Below are positions 25,288 to 33,329 of a DNA stretch of 64,000 bases, piece after piece. The DNA comes from JAJDBU01 sp046756925 (GTDB taxonomy: Bacteria > Nitrospirota > Nitrospiria > SBBL01 > JAADHI01). The stretch covers positions 1 to 64,000 of the forward strand of contig JBHHXH010000002.1 in the NCBI GenBank assembly GCA_046756925.1, read 5' to 3'. The stretch's first letter is position 1. Every line of letters starts with the position of its first letter. Position numbers and translations under genes: made by a program. The notes below the pieces were generated by a model. That model had not been told where the DNA came from and made no database searches. It saw only the letters and a program-made list of their open reading frames with translations.

Positions 25288-25325
25288 TTGACAACAGTAA
25301 AATTTGGGAATATAATCCCAAATAT
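25288..25325 (+). promoter_or_regulatory. Consensus promoter with palindromic operator for the outer-membrane gene
   Basis: TTGACA (25288-25293) and TATAAT (25311-25316) are exactly 17 bp apart, a full-consensus sigma-70 promoter. ATTTGGGA (25302-25309) and TCCCAAAT (25316-25323) flank the -10 element as an inverted repeat. The 24 bp at 25302-25325 are identical to the inverse of 9464-9487. So strong a promoter with an operator across its -10 element suggests tight repression and strong induced expression. Confidence 0.85.
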
Positions 25326-25347
25326 GAAGAGATGAGGGAGCACAGAT

Positions 25348-26313
25348 TTGAAGACCACAAAAAAAATAAACATCCAATTTTTACTGGTAATCGCCATGAT
25401 AGTCACAATTCTCCTATGTCCTCGCTGGCGTAAAAAAGCCCATGCCAGCCATGAACAAATCGATATCGCCTCTTTTTGGGGAGAAATAGAAACCGGTTTT
25501 CTCTACGACGATAATATTTTTCAAGTAAAGGATGGAAAGGAATCGGATATGATTTGGGAGTCCAACCTATCCTTGTCCTATCTTCCGAAGGAGATCAAAT
25601 GGAGCGCCCGAGCAATATTTGATCGATATCGAAAAAACAACGAGTTGAATTATGTCTACTATGAAGTCGGTATGGAACGCCCATTTGGTCAGAGAAATTA
25701 TGGAAGTGTCGTCCTTCATCTGTCTCCTTCCGCCTTGCTCGACAAGCAAGATCCGAATAGAGAACCCTTCTCGTTAGAATCTTACGGGTTCAGCGCCACG
25801 GTCGACCGGAACACCGATCGAATAGGCAATATTGGCATAAACTTTTCTTACACGCGATTGGATTACGGGGCTCCTTTTAATGCAAAAGATACGAATATAT
25901 TAAGCCTCAGTCCGTCTCTTTTTTATCGGATGGGAGACTACTGGCGTTTTTTGGCCGAGGTAACCTACGAAAAGGGAGACGCGCAGGGAGGATTTATCTT
26001 GACCGATATTCCGGATGACATCTCCTATACAGCGCTCGCGGCTTCCTTCAAGATTGTTTATCAGGTCAGGGAAAATACACGGTTGCGGTTTCGCTACAAG
26101 ATTCGCAAAAAACGATTTAGCACGGAAGGGGCCGATGCTTTTCATAAGGATAGGAACGATGCCAACCATGCTTTGTATGCCGAGATACAATACAATCCGG
26201 TCGAAAAGGTAAGCGTTTTTAGCCGCATAGACCGCTTGTGGCGGAATTCAAACCTTGATTTTGTCGCTTTTAACGAGACACGGTGGATGCTGTCCGTGGC
26301 ATATCGGTTCTAA
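25348..26313 (+). CDS. Outer-membrane beta-barrel protein, unassigned family
   Basis: 321 residues. A signal peptide (MKTTKKINIQFLLVIAMIVTILLC) is followed by alternating polar/hydrophobic strands with aromatic girdles (VSVFSRIDRLWRNS, TRWMLSVAYRF). The protein ends in Phe, the classic sorting signal for outer-membrane barrels. The start is TTG 25348, preceded by GAGGGAG at proper spacing; the nearby ATG at 25324 hits a stop after three codons. The general look is that of barrel proteins linked to exopolysaccharide or surface-layer loci, but no family is certain. Its promoter shares an operator with the HicB-like gene. Confidence 0.7.
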   Translation: MKTTKKINIQFLLVIAMIVTILLCPRWRKKAHASHEQIDIASFWGEIETGFLYDDNIFQVKDGKESDMIWESNLSLSYLPKEIKWSARAIFDRYRKNNELNYVYYEVGMERPFGQRNYGSVVLHLSPSALLDKQDPNREPFSLESYGFSATVDRNTDRIGNIGINFSYTRLDYGAPFNAKDTNILSLSPSLFYRMGDYWRFLAEVTYEKGDAQGGFILTDIPDDISYTALAASFKIVYQVRENTRLRFRYKIRKKRFSTEGADAFHKDRNDANHALYAEIQYNPVEKVSVFSRIDRLWRNSNLDFVAFNETRWMLSVAYRF

Positions 26314-26504
26314 TTGATTATATGGCATCGATGCATTTGGAATTGTTAAACGAGATGCCCACTGCCCAGTTAGAAATAAGAAAACGTGAGAGGAGGCGCC
26401 GTATCCTCATCAATATCGAAAATAACAGCGGCGAAAGAACGAAGATCAACTGAAATGTTTCGGTTGAGGTTAAACAACTTTTTTATTATTTGGAGGGTCA
26501 AAAA

Positions 26505-27107
26505 ATGGACGCAAGAAAATATAGACGGATATTAATCGGAGGAATTGCATTTTCTTTCTTGTTCGCGTTGGTGTCCCATGCGGCCGGCCTTGACGACCGT
26601 GTCACAGGCGTGAAACTGCGTGGCGACGGCACCGTCGATGATGCGCCGGGAAGACATATCCAAGACGATGATATTGGTCCGGATGGACTCAAGCGCCGGG
26701 GGGATGGATCGATCGACGATACCCAACCCAATCGACCTGGCGGGATGAATGACGTAAAGCGCCGTGGCGACGGCACCATCGATGACCATTCACGGGACCG
26801 GCATCGTGATGGGGATGACCACGCCAGAATGAGAGAGGACGATCGTAACGACAGGTCCCATCGAGGCAGAGGACGCGGACGCGGTCGTGGCCGAGGACGT
26901 GGGCGCGGGGGCGATCACGATGTAAGAGTTTCCATGGAGGAGCATCGGGGACGAGGCCGTGATCATGACCGTATGGAAGATCGTGTCGCCGCCCGGAGGG
27001 ACGACCACCGGGGTCGCGGCCGGGACGATCACCGGACCCGCGAAAGAGACGACGACCGGAATCGCGGACGAGATGACGACCGAGGCCGTGGAAGAGACGA
27101 TAACTAA
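26505..27107 (+). CDS. Secreted Arg/Asp-rich low-complexity protein with RGDG repeats
   Basis: 200 residues. A signal peptide (KYRRILIGGIAFSFLFALVSHAAG) precedes three copies of a K(L/R)RGDGx(V/I)DD repeat at about 37-46, 63-72 and 85-94. An (RG)8 tract follows, and the last 60 residues are built from RDDHRGRGRDD-like units. I do not recognise a family. The evenly mixed Arg and Asp make it highly charged, extended and probably disordered. DGxxDD segments could bind divalent metal, which is speculation. ATG 26505 has GGAGGG at 26492-26497. A strong terminator follows, so it is probably monocistronic. Confidence 0.65.
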   Translation: MDARKYRRILIGGIAFSFLFALVSHAAGLDDRVTGVKLRGDGTVDDAPGRHIQDDDIGPDGLKRRGDGSIDDTQPNRPGGMNDVKRRGDGTIDDHSRDRHRDGDDHARMREDDRNDRSHRGRGRGRGRGRGRGRGGDHDVRVSMEEHRGRGRDHDRMEDRVAARRDDHRGRGRDDHRTRERDDDRNRGRDDDRGRGRDDN

Positions 27108-27194
27108 GTCCATGCCGTAAAAGCAATACCGGCCAAAACGGCATATCGCCAGCCGGCAAGTCTCCTTTATTTATTTCCTTAATCTGCCTATCTG

Positions 27195-27230
27195 AAAGGG
27201 CATCTCCTTGAGATGCCCTTTCTTTATTTG
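27195..27230 (+). terminator. Strong intrinsic terminator
   Basis: AAAGGGCATCTC (27195-27206) and GAGATGCCCTTT (27210-27221) form a perfect 12-bp stem with a 3-nt loop, followed by CTTTATTT. It lies 88 bp after the stop of the Arg/Asp-rich protein gene. The A-rich left arm could also serve the opposite strand, but no minus-strand gene ends here. Confidence 0.9.
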
Positions 27231-27507
27231 GGAGTCTCAAAAATTATTTCCTAAAACGATTATGGATGCTTTGCGAAAAGGATTTCACGGATAGACAACA
27301 GAATCGGTTGAGCATGTGTGTTGCCTACCGATTCATATTCATGTTGAGAAGGCAAGATTATTGCGAAACGATTCGAATGTAGGTTATATAAAAAGTAGAG
27401 TGTTTTTTTACGCAAGAGGATCGATAAATGCCGTCATCGAGGCTCAGGTAATCAATAGGCATATTGGAGCTTCCGAATTTTATCGTGCGAGGAAAGGAGG
27501 TATTGTC
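27231..27507 (+). other. Leader region of the OmpA-type lipoprotein gene
   Basis: No supported gene, although the reading frame of the lipoprotein is open back to 27316. A possible promoter is TTGCGA (27361-27366) with TTATAT (27384-27389), 17 bp apart. It would give a leader of roughly 110 bases. The ribosome site AGGAGG lies at 27495-27500. Confidence 0.4.
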
Positions 27508-28647
27508 ATGAAAGAACCGGCGCAAACGAACGCAAAGTATATTATCACCTGCCTGCTCATCTTTTTACTTGTCTTATTGGTCGAGGGCTGTGTCACAAAG
27601 GACCGGTTTATGAGTCAGGTCTCGGAAACCCAGGGTCTCGCGAGACAGCTTGGAGAAGTTCAGCAGGCACATGATGATTTGAAAAGAGAAGCGGTTGCCT
27701 TAAAAAAGCGTCTCGCAAACCTGAGTGCCGCGCTGACCGATGCGCAAGAAGAAGCCGCGCAAAGAGAGAGGGTGCTCGGAGATGAAAAACAAGGTTTGGA
27801 GACGGCGCTGGCCCGGTCAAAGCAAGACCTGTCGGCACTGGAGCACCGGTTGGCGGAAAAGGAGACAGAAGCGGCTGCCTTAAAAAAGCGTCTCGAGAAT
27901 CTGAGTGCGGCGCTAAGCGCCGCCAAAAAAGAAGCTGCGCAAAGAGAGAGGGTGCTCCGAGTTGAAAAACAAGGTTTGGAGACGGCACTGGCGCAGTCGA
28001 AGCAAGACCTGTCGGCGTTGGAGCACCGGTTGGCGGCGAAGGCGGATGCACTCGAGGCCCTGCGGGCCGAGCACGATGCCGTCCATCAGGAGAATGAAAA
28101 GCTCCGGGAGGCGCTCGAGCTCAGCGAGGCGGATCTGGAGCGAATGAAACGTGAGATAAAAGAAAGCTCGAAAGCACACCAAGACCTTGTGAGAGGACTT
28201 AAAAAAGAAATCGATGAAGGCAGCATCAAGATTAAGAAACTAAAAAATCGTCTGCATGTCGAAATTGTCGACAGCATTCTCTTTGCTTCCGGAAGCGACC
28301 GAATCACGTTGGAAGGGAAGGGTGTCTTGACCAAGGTGAGTGACGTTTTAAAAGACGTGAGGGAAAACGACATCCGGATAGAAGGGCATACCGATCATGT
28401 TCCGATCGGTCCTAAAATCATCGATAAATTCCCGACCAATTGGGAACTCTCCACCGCACGCTCGACGCAGGTCGTTCGCTTTCTCTTCGGGCAGGGGGTG
28501 CAGCCGGAAAATATGCAGGCGGCCGGTTTTTCCAAGTATCGTCCGGTGGCATCGAACGAAATTCCTGAAGGAAGACGGCGAAACAGACGCATCGAGATCG
28601 TCCTGTTTCCAAGAGATCTCTTAAGGCTCGCTGAAGCGGTTGAATGA
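27508..28647 (+). CDS. OmpA/MotB-domain lipoprotein with long coiled coil
   Basis: 379 residues. The signal peptide ends in a lipobox LVEGC (Cys28). Residues about 35-250 are a charged heptad-type coiled coil containing two copies of a 60-residue unit (61-120 and 121-180). Residues about 255-370 are an OmpA-like peptidoglycan-binding domain: ILFASGSDRITLEGKGVL, then IRIEGHTDHVPIG, NWELSTARSTQVVRFL and EGRRRNRRIEIVL. It should tether the outer membrane to the cell wall. ATG 27508 is chosen because AGGAGG precedes it and the signal peptide starts there. It is convergent with sat. Confidence 0.88.
   Translation: MKEPAQTNAKYIITCLLIFLLVLLVEGCVTKDRFMSQVSETQGLARQLGEVQQAHDDLKREAVALKKRLANLSAALTDAQEEAAQRERVLGDEKQGLETALARSKQDLSALEHRLAEKETEAAALKKRLENLSAALSAAKKEAAQRERVLRVEKQGLETALAQSKQDLSALEHRLAAKADALEALRAEHDAVHQENEKLREALELSEADLERMKREIKESSKAHQDLVRGLKKEIDEGSIKIKKLKNRLHVEIVDSILFASGSDRITLEGKGVLTKVSDVLKDVRENDIRIEGHTDHVPIGPKIIDKFPTNWELSTARSTQVVRFLFGQGVQPENMQAAGFSKYRPVASNEIPEGRRRNRRIEIVLFPRDLLRLAEAVE
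27688..28047 (+). repeat. Two tandem 180-bp units inside the OmpA-type lipoprotein gene
   Basis: The segment from 27688 (GAAGCGGTTGCCTTAAAAAA) recurs from 27868 with few changes. Long identical runs are shared, such as AAACAAGGTTTGGAGACGGC. Each unit encodes 60 residues of coiled coil. This looks like a fairly recent in-frame duplication that lengthens the periplasmic stalk. Confidence 0.9.
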
Positions 28648-28723
28648 AACCACTTCGACTTCGATCACAAAGCATCATTTCGGATGGGCCGTATGATAAG
28701 AAGACGATTGTCTCCCTTAGATC

Positions 28724-29881
28724 TTATGATTTTGTCATCGCCGATATTAATATTTCGGCGACTTCGGGACGGCTGAATTCGAGCGGTGGTTTGATCCCCG
28801 CACTGAGCATCTCACGCACCTTCGTGCCGGAAAGGGCAACCCGTTCCGCCGGGTCGTGTGGGCAGGTCTTGGAAGACACCATGCCCAGGCAACGCTTGCA
28901 ATAAAAAGTATGATCGAAGAAGAGCGGCCGAATACCGAGTTCGCCGTCCTCGAATTCCTTAAAAATATTTTGCGCGTCGTAGGTGCCGTAAAAGTCTCCC
29001 ACGCCGGCATGGTCGCGGCCGACGATAAAATGGGTGACCCCGTAGTTCTTTCTGCAGATGGCGTGAAAGATGGCCTCTTTCGGACCCGCGTAGCGCATGG
29101 CGGCTGGAAAGACGGAAAGGACGGTCCGGTCTTTCGGATAATACTGATCGAGTAAGACTTTGTAGCAATCCATTCGGACATCGGCGGGGATGTCCCCTTC
29201 TTTTGTCGCGCCCACAATCGGATGGAGAAGCAAACCGTCCGTGATTTCCAAGGCGCACTTTTGGATATATTCATGGGCCCGGTGGACCGGGTTCCGTGTT
29301 TGGAAAGCGACAACACGATGCCATCCTCTCTCTTCGAACAGCGCTCTTGTTTGAGCCGGTTCAAGACGGTGTGATTGAAAGGGCATGTTGGGAGGGCGCT
29401 GGATCATCTCGATCGGTCCTCCAAGTAGTAAAGGGCCGAGGGAATGGGTATAGGCCACACCGGGATGGCGCATCTCGTGGGTCCCATAAACACTGAGCGC
29501 TTCCGCTTCCTTGTCGAAGGCAAACATCTCTTGTACCCGAAGGATGGCCAGGAGGGTTTCGGATGCATCGGTCAAGGCAATTTCTTGCCCTTCTTTAATG
29601 GCCGAAGCCTCGTCCGCCGAGACCGACAAGGTGATGGGGAGACTCCAGGGCAGACCGTTCGAAAGACGCATCGAATGGAGCACACTGTGGTAGTCGTCAC
29701 TGCACATGAAGCCCTCAAGAGGAGAAAACACGCCGCTTGCAATCAATTCCAAATCCGAAATCTCGCGAGGTGTCAATACAATTTTCTTCAGGGTCGCTGC
29801 TTTTTGCGTTGTGCGGTCAATTTCTTTGGCTTCAACGAATCGGTTGATCAGTTTTCCGCCGTGGGGTGTTGAAATCTTCAT
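28724..29881 (-). CDS. sat: ATP sulfurylase (sulfate adenylyltransferase)
   Basis: A 385-residue Sat-family enzyme that makes adenylylsulfate (APS) from ATP and sulfate, or the reverse. QTRNPVHRAH (194-203) and GRDHAGVG (288-295) are the nucleotide-handling motifs. FYCKRCLG...CPH is the zinc site known from Thermus Sat. ATG 29881 follows AAGGAGA; the frame opens 12 codons earlier without support. It lies 66 bp downstream of aprB on the same strand and is probably cotranscribed. It is the single-chain type, unrelated to the CysDN pair. Confidence 0.95.
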   Translation of the reverse strand: MKISTPHGGKLINRFVEAKEIDRTTQKAATLKKIVLTPREISDLELIASGVFSPLEGFMCSDDYHSVLHSMRLSNGLPWSLPITLSVSADEASAIKEGQEIALTDASETLLAILRVQEMFAFDKEAEALSVYGTHEMRHPGVAYTHSLGPLLLGGPIEMIQRPPNMPFQSHRLEPAQTRALFEERGWHRVVAFQTRNPVHRAHEYIQKCALEITDGLLLHPIVGATKEGDIPADVRMDCYKVLLDQYYPKDRTVLSVFPAAMRYAGPKEAIFHAICRKNYGVTHFIVGRDHAGVGDFYGTYDAQNIFKEFEDGELGIRPLFFDHTFYCKRCLGMVSSKTCPHDPAERVALSGTKVREMLSAGIKPPLEFSRPEVAEILISAMTKS

Positions 29882-29947
29882 AAAATCTCCTTGCTTAAAG
29901 CTTATAAATGGAATCAAGAAAAAAACGTTTTCAACTTTTGTTTCGAA

Positions 29948-30334
29948 TTAGATCGAAAAATCGAGGCCCTGCGCGCCGTCTTCGATCGTTTCATCGAGCG
30001 CGATCTTCATAACCTTCGTCCGGATGGTGAAGGTCTCTTTCTTCCCCTTGATATCGACCGCTTCCCAAGAGATAAAATCGCGTGTTTTGTGCACATGCGG
30101 CGCCAGCTTCGCCCCCTTTGATCCGAATTGATACGAAAGATGAAACTCGATCGCCTCTTCAGGACAGGCTTTGACGCAGGGCAGACAATCCCAGCAATCT
30201 TCCGGATATTTCAAGTGGGCCTTGTTGACGGAATGATCTTTTACGATCAGGTCGCCGGGGCACATCCGTACACAAGGGGGTTGTCTTGAATTGTAACAGC
30301 CGTTGCATTTTTCCGGGTCCACCCATACAGGCAT
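29948..30334 (-). CDS. aprB: Adenylylsulfate reductase beta subunit AprB
   Basis: A 128-residue ferredoxin-type subunit. Two [4Fe-4S] sites are visible: Cys10, Cys13, Cys21, Cys25 and Cys47, Cys50, Cys53, Cys57, in KCNGCYNSRQPPCVRMCP and CWDCLPCVKACP. The C-terminal tail (about 62-128) wraps AprA in known structures and is somewhat short here compared with sulfate reducers. Electrons pass through it to the AprA flavin. It starts 17 bp after aprA. Confidence 0.94.
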   Translation of the reverse strand: MPVWVDPEKCNGCYNSRQPPCVRMCPGDLIVKDHSVNKAHLKYPEDCWDCLPCVKACPEEAIEFHLSYQFGSKGAKLAPHVHKTRDFISWEAVDIKGKKETFTIRTKVMKIALDETIEDGAQGLDFSI

Positions 30335-30351
30335 CGCTCAATTTCCTTTCA

Positions 30352-32070
30352 TCATGGTTTATAACGGTCTCCTGGAATAATCTGCTCATAGGGCCGAGTC
30401 GTCATTTGGATCTCACCGCTCTTTGGATCTCTGACCGAGTTGACGAATTTCAACCAGTTGACGTCATCCCGATCGGGGTAATCTCTCCGGGTGTGGTAGG
30501 TCGGCCAGCGGGTTTCTTTTCGGTAGGAAAGATGTTCCACTAAGACTTGCGCCACATCCACCCGATCGATGATTTCATGCGCTTTCATCAGCTGGTGCAG
30601 GTCCTCCGCGATCAATTGGTTGGCCTCGCCGGGTAATGTCGAGAGCCGTTTGCGGGCGATTGCGAGCATTTCCTCATTCATTTCGTAATAGGTGGAGACA
30701 CCGCCGGCATACTGTTCCATGATTTTCTGAAGCCGGGCCTCAAGATCGGCCGGATGGATGCCCCGCATCCCTTGTTCATGATTGTAAAATGCATTGAAGG
30801 CCCGCTTTTCTTCTTGCGCGATTTGGGCGTCCGATACAGTTGTGTTTTCCATCTGAGCGATATCGTCTCCCATCGTCCGGGCGGCCAAGACGCCCTCCGC
30901 CCAACAACCGGAGACAAACTTATAAGGCGCGCCGCCCGCGACGTCACCTGCGGCATAGAGTCCCTTCAGCGTCGTCCTGCGACCGACATCCACCCAATAC
31001 CCTGCCTGGCAGTGGCCTCCGACGATATAGGGCTCCGTCGTTTGGACTTCCACCGGCTCTTTTCCGGGATCGATGTTGTTCGACAACCAGTAAAGCACTT
31101 GAGAAGGATACATATCTAGATAGGCTTTTTTCAGGTCCTGCACTTTTTCCGGGGGAATCCCCCGGGTATCCAGGTAGACCGGACCGCGGCCTTCTTTGAT
31201 CTCTTGAATCGGGCCGTGCGCCCGATAAGGGGTCGGCGCCCCGTCTCCGCCGATGTTGCCGTAGCGGTTCACCATGAAACGCTCCCCCTTGGAATTGACC
31301 TGTGGCGCGCCGGCCCCCAGCGCAATCGTTCCTGTCGGGGCGATGGCATCTTTGGTCCGGATGGCGACATAACGCATCTCGTAGGAGGTCATCTCCGCAC
31401 CAGCCCGGATGCCCATGGCATAGCCTGCACCGGTGTTATAGGGCGAGTACCAGGTTTTATGAGACGCATCTCCGGTATTGTTCGGACGGTACAAACCCGC
31501 CGCGCCGCCCGTTGCAATCAGGGTCGCCTTTGCCCGAACGACATAAAACTTACCGTTTCGAAGCGAGAATCCGACGGCGCCCGCGATGCGGTCCCCATCG
31601 GTGAGTAGATTCGTGACCACGATCCAATTGTAAACCTTGGTTCCCGCCGTGCGGGCGGCCCGGGCCAGAATCGGCTTGAGGGACTCGCCGTTGATCTTGA
31701 TATTCCATCGGCCTCGGGGGAGATACTCCCCATTTTCATCGCACAATATCGGAAGTCCCCATTTTTCGACCTTTTTGACGCAATATTCAAAAAGCGCCGA
31801 CATCGACTGAACCAGGTCTTCGCGGATGAGACCGCAAGAATCGGACCGAACATAGCGCACAAAGCTTTCCGGCGTTTCCCCCTTATTTAAATAGGCATTG
31901 ATGGCGTTCATCCCGCCCGCCAGGCAACCGCTCCGATCGATGTGGGCCTTCTCAAGGATGGTGACTTTATATTGGGGAAAGCGTTCCCGCACTTCAACGG
32001 CCGCCATGCAACCGGCGGTGCCTCCTCCGATGATTAAGATGTCCGTATCGATGATTTGCCGTTCGATCAT
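30352..32070 (-). CDS. aprA: Adenylylsulfate reductase alpha subunit AprA
   Basis: A 572-residue FAD enzyme of the fumarate-reductase superfamily that reduces APS to sulfite and AMP, or runs in reverse. ILIIGGGTAGCMAA (11-24) is the FAD-binding loop; DRSGCLAGGMNAINAYL, TGDASHKTWYSPYNTGAGYAMG and VGGHCQAGYWVD are AprA-type segments. It is shorter than the roughly 630-670 residues of dissimilatory sulfate reducers. ATG 32070 with GAGG upstream is preferred to GTG 32079. No qmo or aprM gene is adjacent. The Rrf2 gene lies 73 bp upstream. Confidence 0.93.
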   Translation of the reverse strand: MIERQIIDTDILIIGGGTAGCMAAVEVRERFPQYKVTILEKAHIDRSGCLAGGMNAINAYLNKGETPESFVRYVRSDSCGLIREDLVQSMSALFEYCVKKVEKWGLPILCDENGEYLPRGRWNIKINGESLKPILARAARTAGTKVYNWIVVTNLLTDGDRIAGAVGFSLRNGKFYVVRAKATLIATGGAAGLYRPNNTGDASHKTWYSPYNTGAGYAMGIRAGAEMTSYEMRYVAIRTKDAIAPTGTIALGAGAPQVNSKGERFMVNRYGNIGGDGAPTPYRAHGPIQEIKEGRGPVYLDTRGIPPEKVQDLKKAYLDMYPSQVLYWLSNNIDPGKEPVEVQTTEPYIVGGHCQAGYWVDVGRRTTLKGLYAAGDVAGGAPYKFVSGCWAEGVLAARTMGDDIAQMENTTVSDAQIAQEEKRAFNAFYNHEQGMRGIHPADLEARLQKIMEQYAGGVSTYYEMNEEMLAIARKRLSTLPGEANQLIAEDLHQLMKAHEIIDRVDVAQVLVEHLSYRKETRWPTYHTRRDYPDRDDVNWLKFVNSVRDPKSGEIQMTTRPYEQIIPGDRYKP

Positions 32071-32143
32071 TGTCCTCACCCTAAAAAATGTCGTATCCGA
32101 TTCGCTTTCACACTTGTTTTGTCGATGGCGCTTGGAAAGCGCT

Positions 32144-32590
32144 TCAGATATGGAACATTAAGACGTTTCCGCCTTCCCTTTCTATTTTTCTTTCACAAAG
32201 GTCTTGAAAGTTGATGGCATTCAGTTGGTTTTGAAGAACATCGTTCGCTTCATGCCATATTTCTCTAAGGATCATGCTGTCGATTCCCCTTTCACCCGGC
32301 TTGTTGTAGGAAAGCTCGGAGGGCGCATTTTGACCTTCGATCGCCCTGAGGACCTCACCGAAGGTGATCTGACCCGGCAATCGCGCCAATCGATAACCCC
32401 CGTGGGGCCCACGCACACTTTCCACCAAGCCTTTTTTCTTCAATTGGCTCATGACCTGTTCCAAAAATCGCAGGGGGATCTTCTCTTTTTGCGCGATCGC
32501 TTTGACTTGTAGGGGGCCAGGGTCGGTATGGAGCGAGAGGGCCAACACGGCCAGCACGGCATATTCGCCTTTTGCAGAAAAATGGAGCAT
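32144..32590 (-). CDS. Rrf2-family regulator lacking the cluster cysteines (CymR-like)
   Basis: 148 residues. A winged helix (FSAKGEYAVLAVLALSL, PLRFLEQVMSQLKKKGLVES, wing GPHGGYRLARL) leads into a long dimerisation helix. The loop that carries three cysteines in IscR and NsrR has none here; the only Cys is in DLCERK near the end. That matches CymR-like Rrf2 proteins that sense sulfur status through partners and not through a cluster. Its position directly upstream of aprA-aprB-sat makes it the likely local regulator. An Rrf2-type palindrome lies in its own promoter. Confidence 0.88.
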   Translation of the reverse strand: MLHFSAKGEYAVLAVLALSLHTDPGPLQVKAIAQKEKIPLRFLEQVMSQLKKKGLVESVRGPHGGYRLARLPGQITFGEVLRAIEGQNAPSELSYNKPGERGIDSMILREIWHEANDVLQNQLNAINFQDLCERKIEREGGNVLMFHI

Positions 32591-32594
32591 AAAA

Positions 32595-32658
32595 CATACT
32601 ATTCCGATAGGTTATATATAGTATATGCATTTATAATGGATGCGGAGGTGCTTGTCAA
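32595..32658 (-). promoter_or_regulatory. Promoter and Rrf2-type operator of the rrf2-apr-sat cluster
   Basis: On the minus strand TTGACA (32653-32658) and TATAAA (32630-32635) are 17 bp apart. Downstream, CATACTATTCC (32595-32605) and TATAGTATATG (32617-32627) form an imperfect inverted repeat around CGATAGG. The site covers the expected transcript start, just before the regulator's own ATG at 32590, which fits autoregulation. Confidence 0.7.
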
Positions 32659-32694
32659 CTCAAAACTGGTATCGCTCAGTTTTTCGATCCGAAT

Positions 32695-32723
32695 CTTAAG
32701 TCGACGCCCAAAGTCGACTTAAG
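32695..32723. repeat. Perfect 11-bp inverted repeat between rrf2 and lspA
   Basis: CTTAAGTCGAC (32695-32705) and GTCGACTTAAG (32713-32723) flank GCCCAAA. It lies downstream of lspA and upstream of the rrf2 promoter. There is no T-run on either side, so it is not a standard terminator; it may still end or stabilise the ileS-lspA transcript, or bind a protein. Confidence 0.7.
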
Positions 32724-32822
32724 GTCGCACCCAGTTGAAGTTCGGGCAATCATGAAGAGAATGTTGGAAAAAATGAACCGAGGGCCGAAAAGAAGGTGTC
32801 TGGGCGGGATCGGAAATCGAAA

Positions 32823-33329
32823 TCAGTCCCTTCCATCCGGCTCTTGGGTGACCTGTTTTTTTTGAAGAAAGAGATGAAACATCATTAAAGACACCCCGAC
32901 GGTGATAGATGAGTCCGCCACATTAAAGGCCGGCCAGTGATGCCTGCCGATGAAAAAATCCAAAAAATCGACGACCTTTCCAAGACGAATGCGGTCGATC
33001 ATATTGCCGATGGCACCGCCGAAAAGGAGAGAAACGGCGATCAGCGCAAGGGTGTCCTCATTGGGTGTTTGGCGAAAGATGACACTGAGCAGGATCAAGG
33101 CAATAATAGAAATGATGGTAAAGAAAACGCCGCGAAACGCGGCACCCTGTTCGGCCATAAAGCCAAAGGCCGCACCCGGGTTTTGAATGTAGGTCAGGGC
33201 AAAGAATCCGTCGATGACGATCATGGATTCATGGAGTTCGAATTGGCTTTGTACGAGGCTTTTGGTGATCTGATCTAAGAGGATGATGGTGCAGCCGATG
33301 ACCATCAGAAAAAAATGCTTACGGTGCAT
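32823..33329 (-). CDS. lspA: Lipoprotein signal peptidase LspA
   Basis: A 168-residue inner-membrane aspartyl protease with four spans that removes lipoprotein signal peptides. Signature segments are DQITKSLV, NPGAAFGF, GNMIDRIRLGKVVDF (Asp112) and FNVADSSI (Asp139); the 27-residue spacing of the two catalytic Asp is standard. ATG 33329 lies inside the end of ileS with GAGGAC ahead; the upstream in-frame ATG at 33341 is less well placed. The genes overlap by 11 bp. The several lipoproteins in this window are its likely substrates. Confidence 0.94.
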   Translation of the reverse strand: MHRKHFFLMVIGCTIILLDQITKSLVQSQFELHESMIVIDGFFALTYIQNPGAAFGFMAEQGAAFRGVFFTIISIIALILLSVIFRQTPNEDTLALIAVSLLFGGAIGNMIDRIRLGKVVDFLDFFIGRHHWPAFNVADSSITVGVSLMMFHLFLQKKQVTQEPDGRD

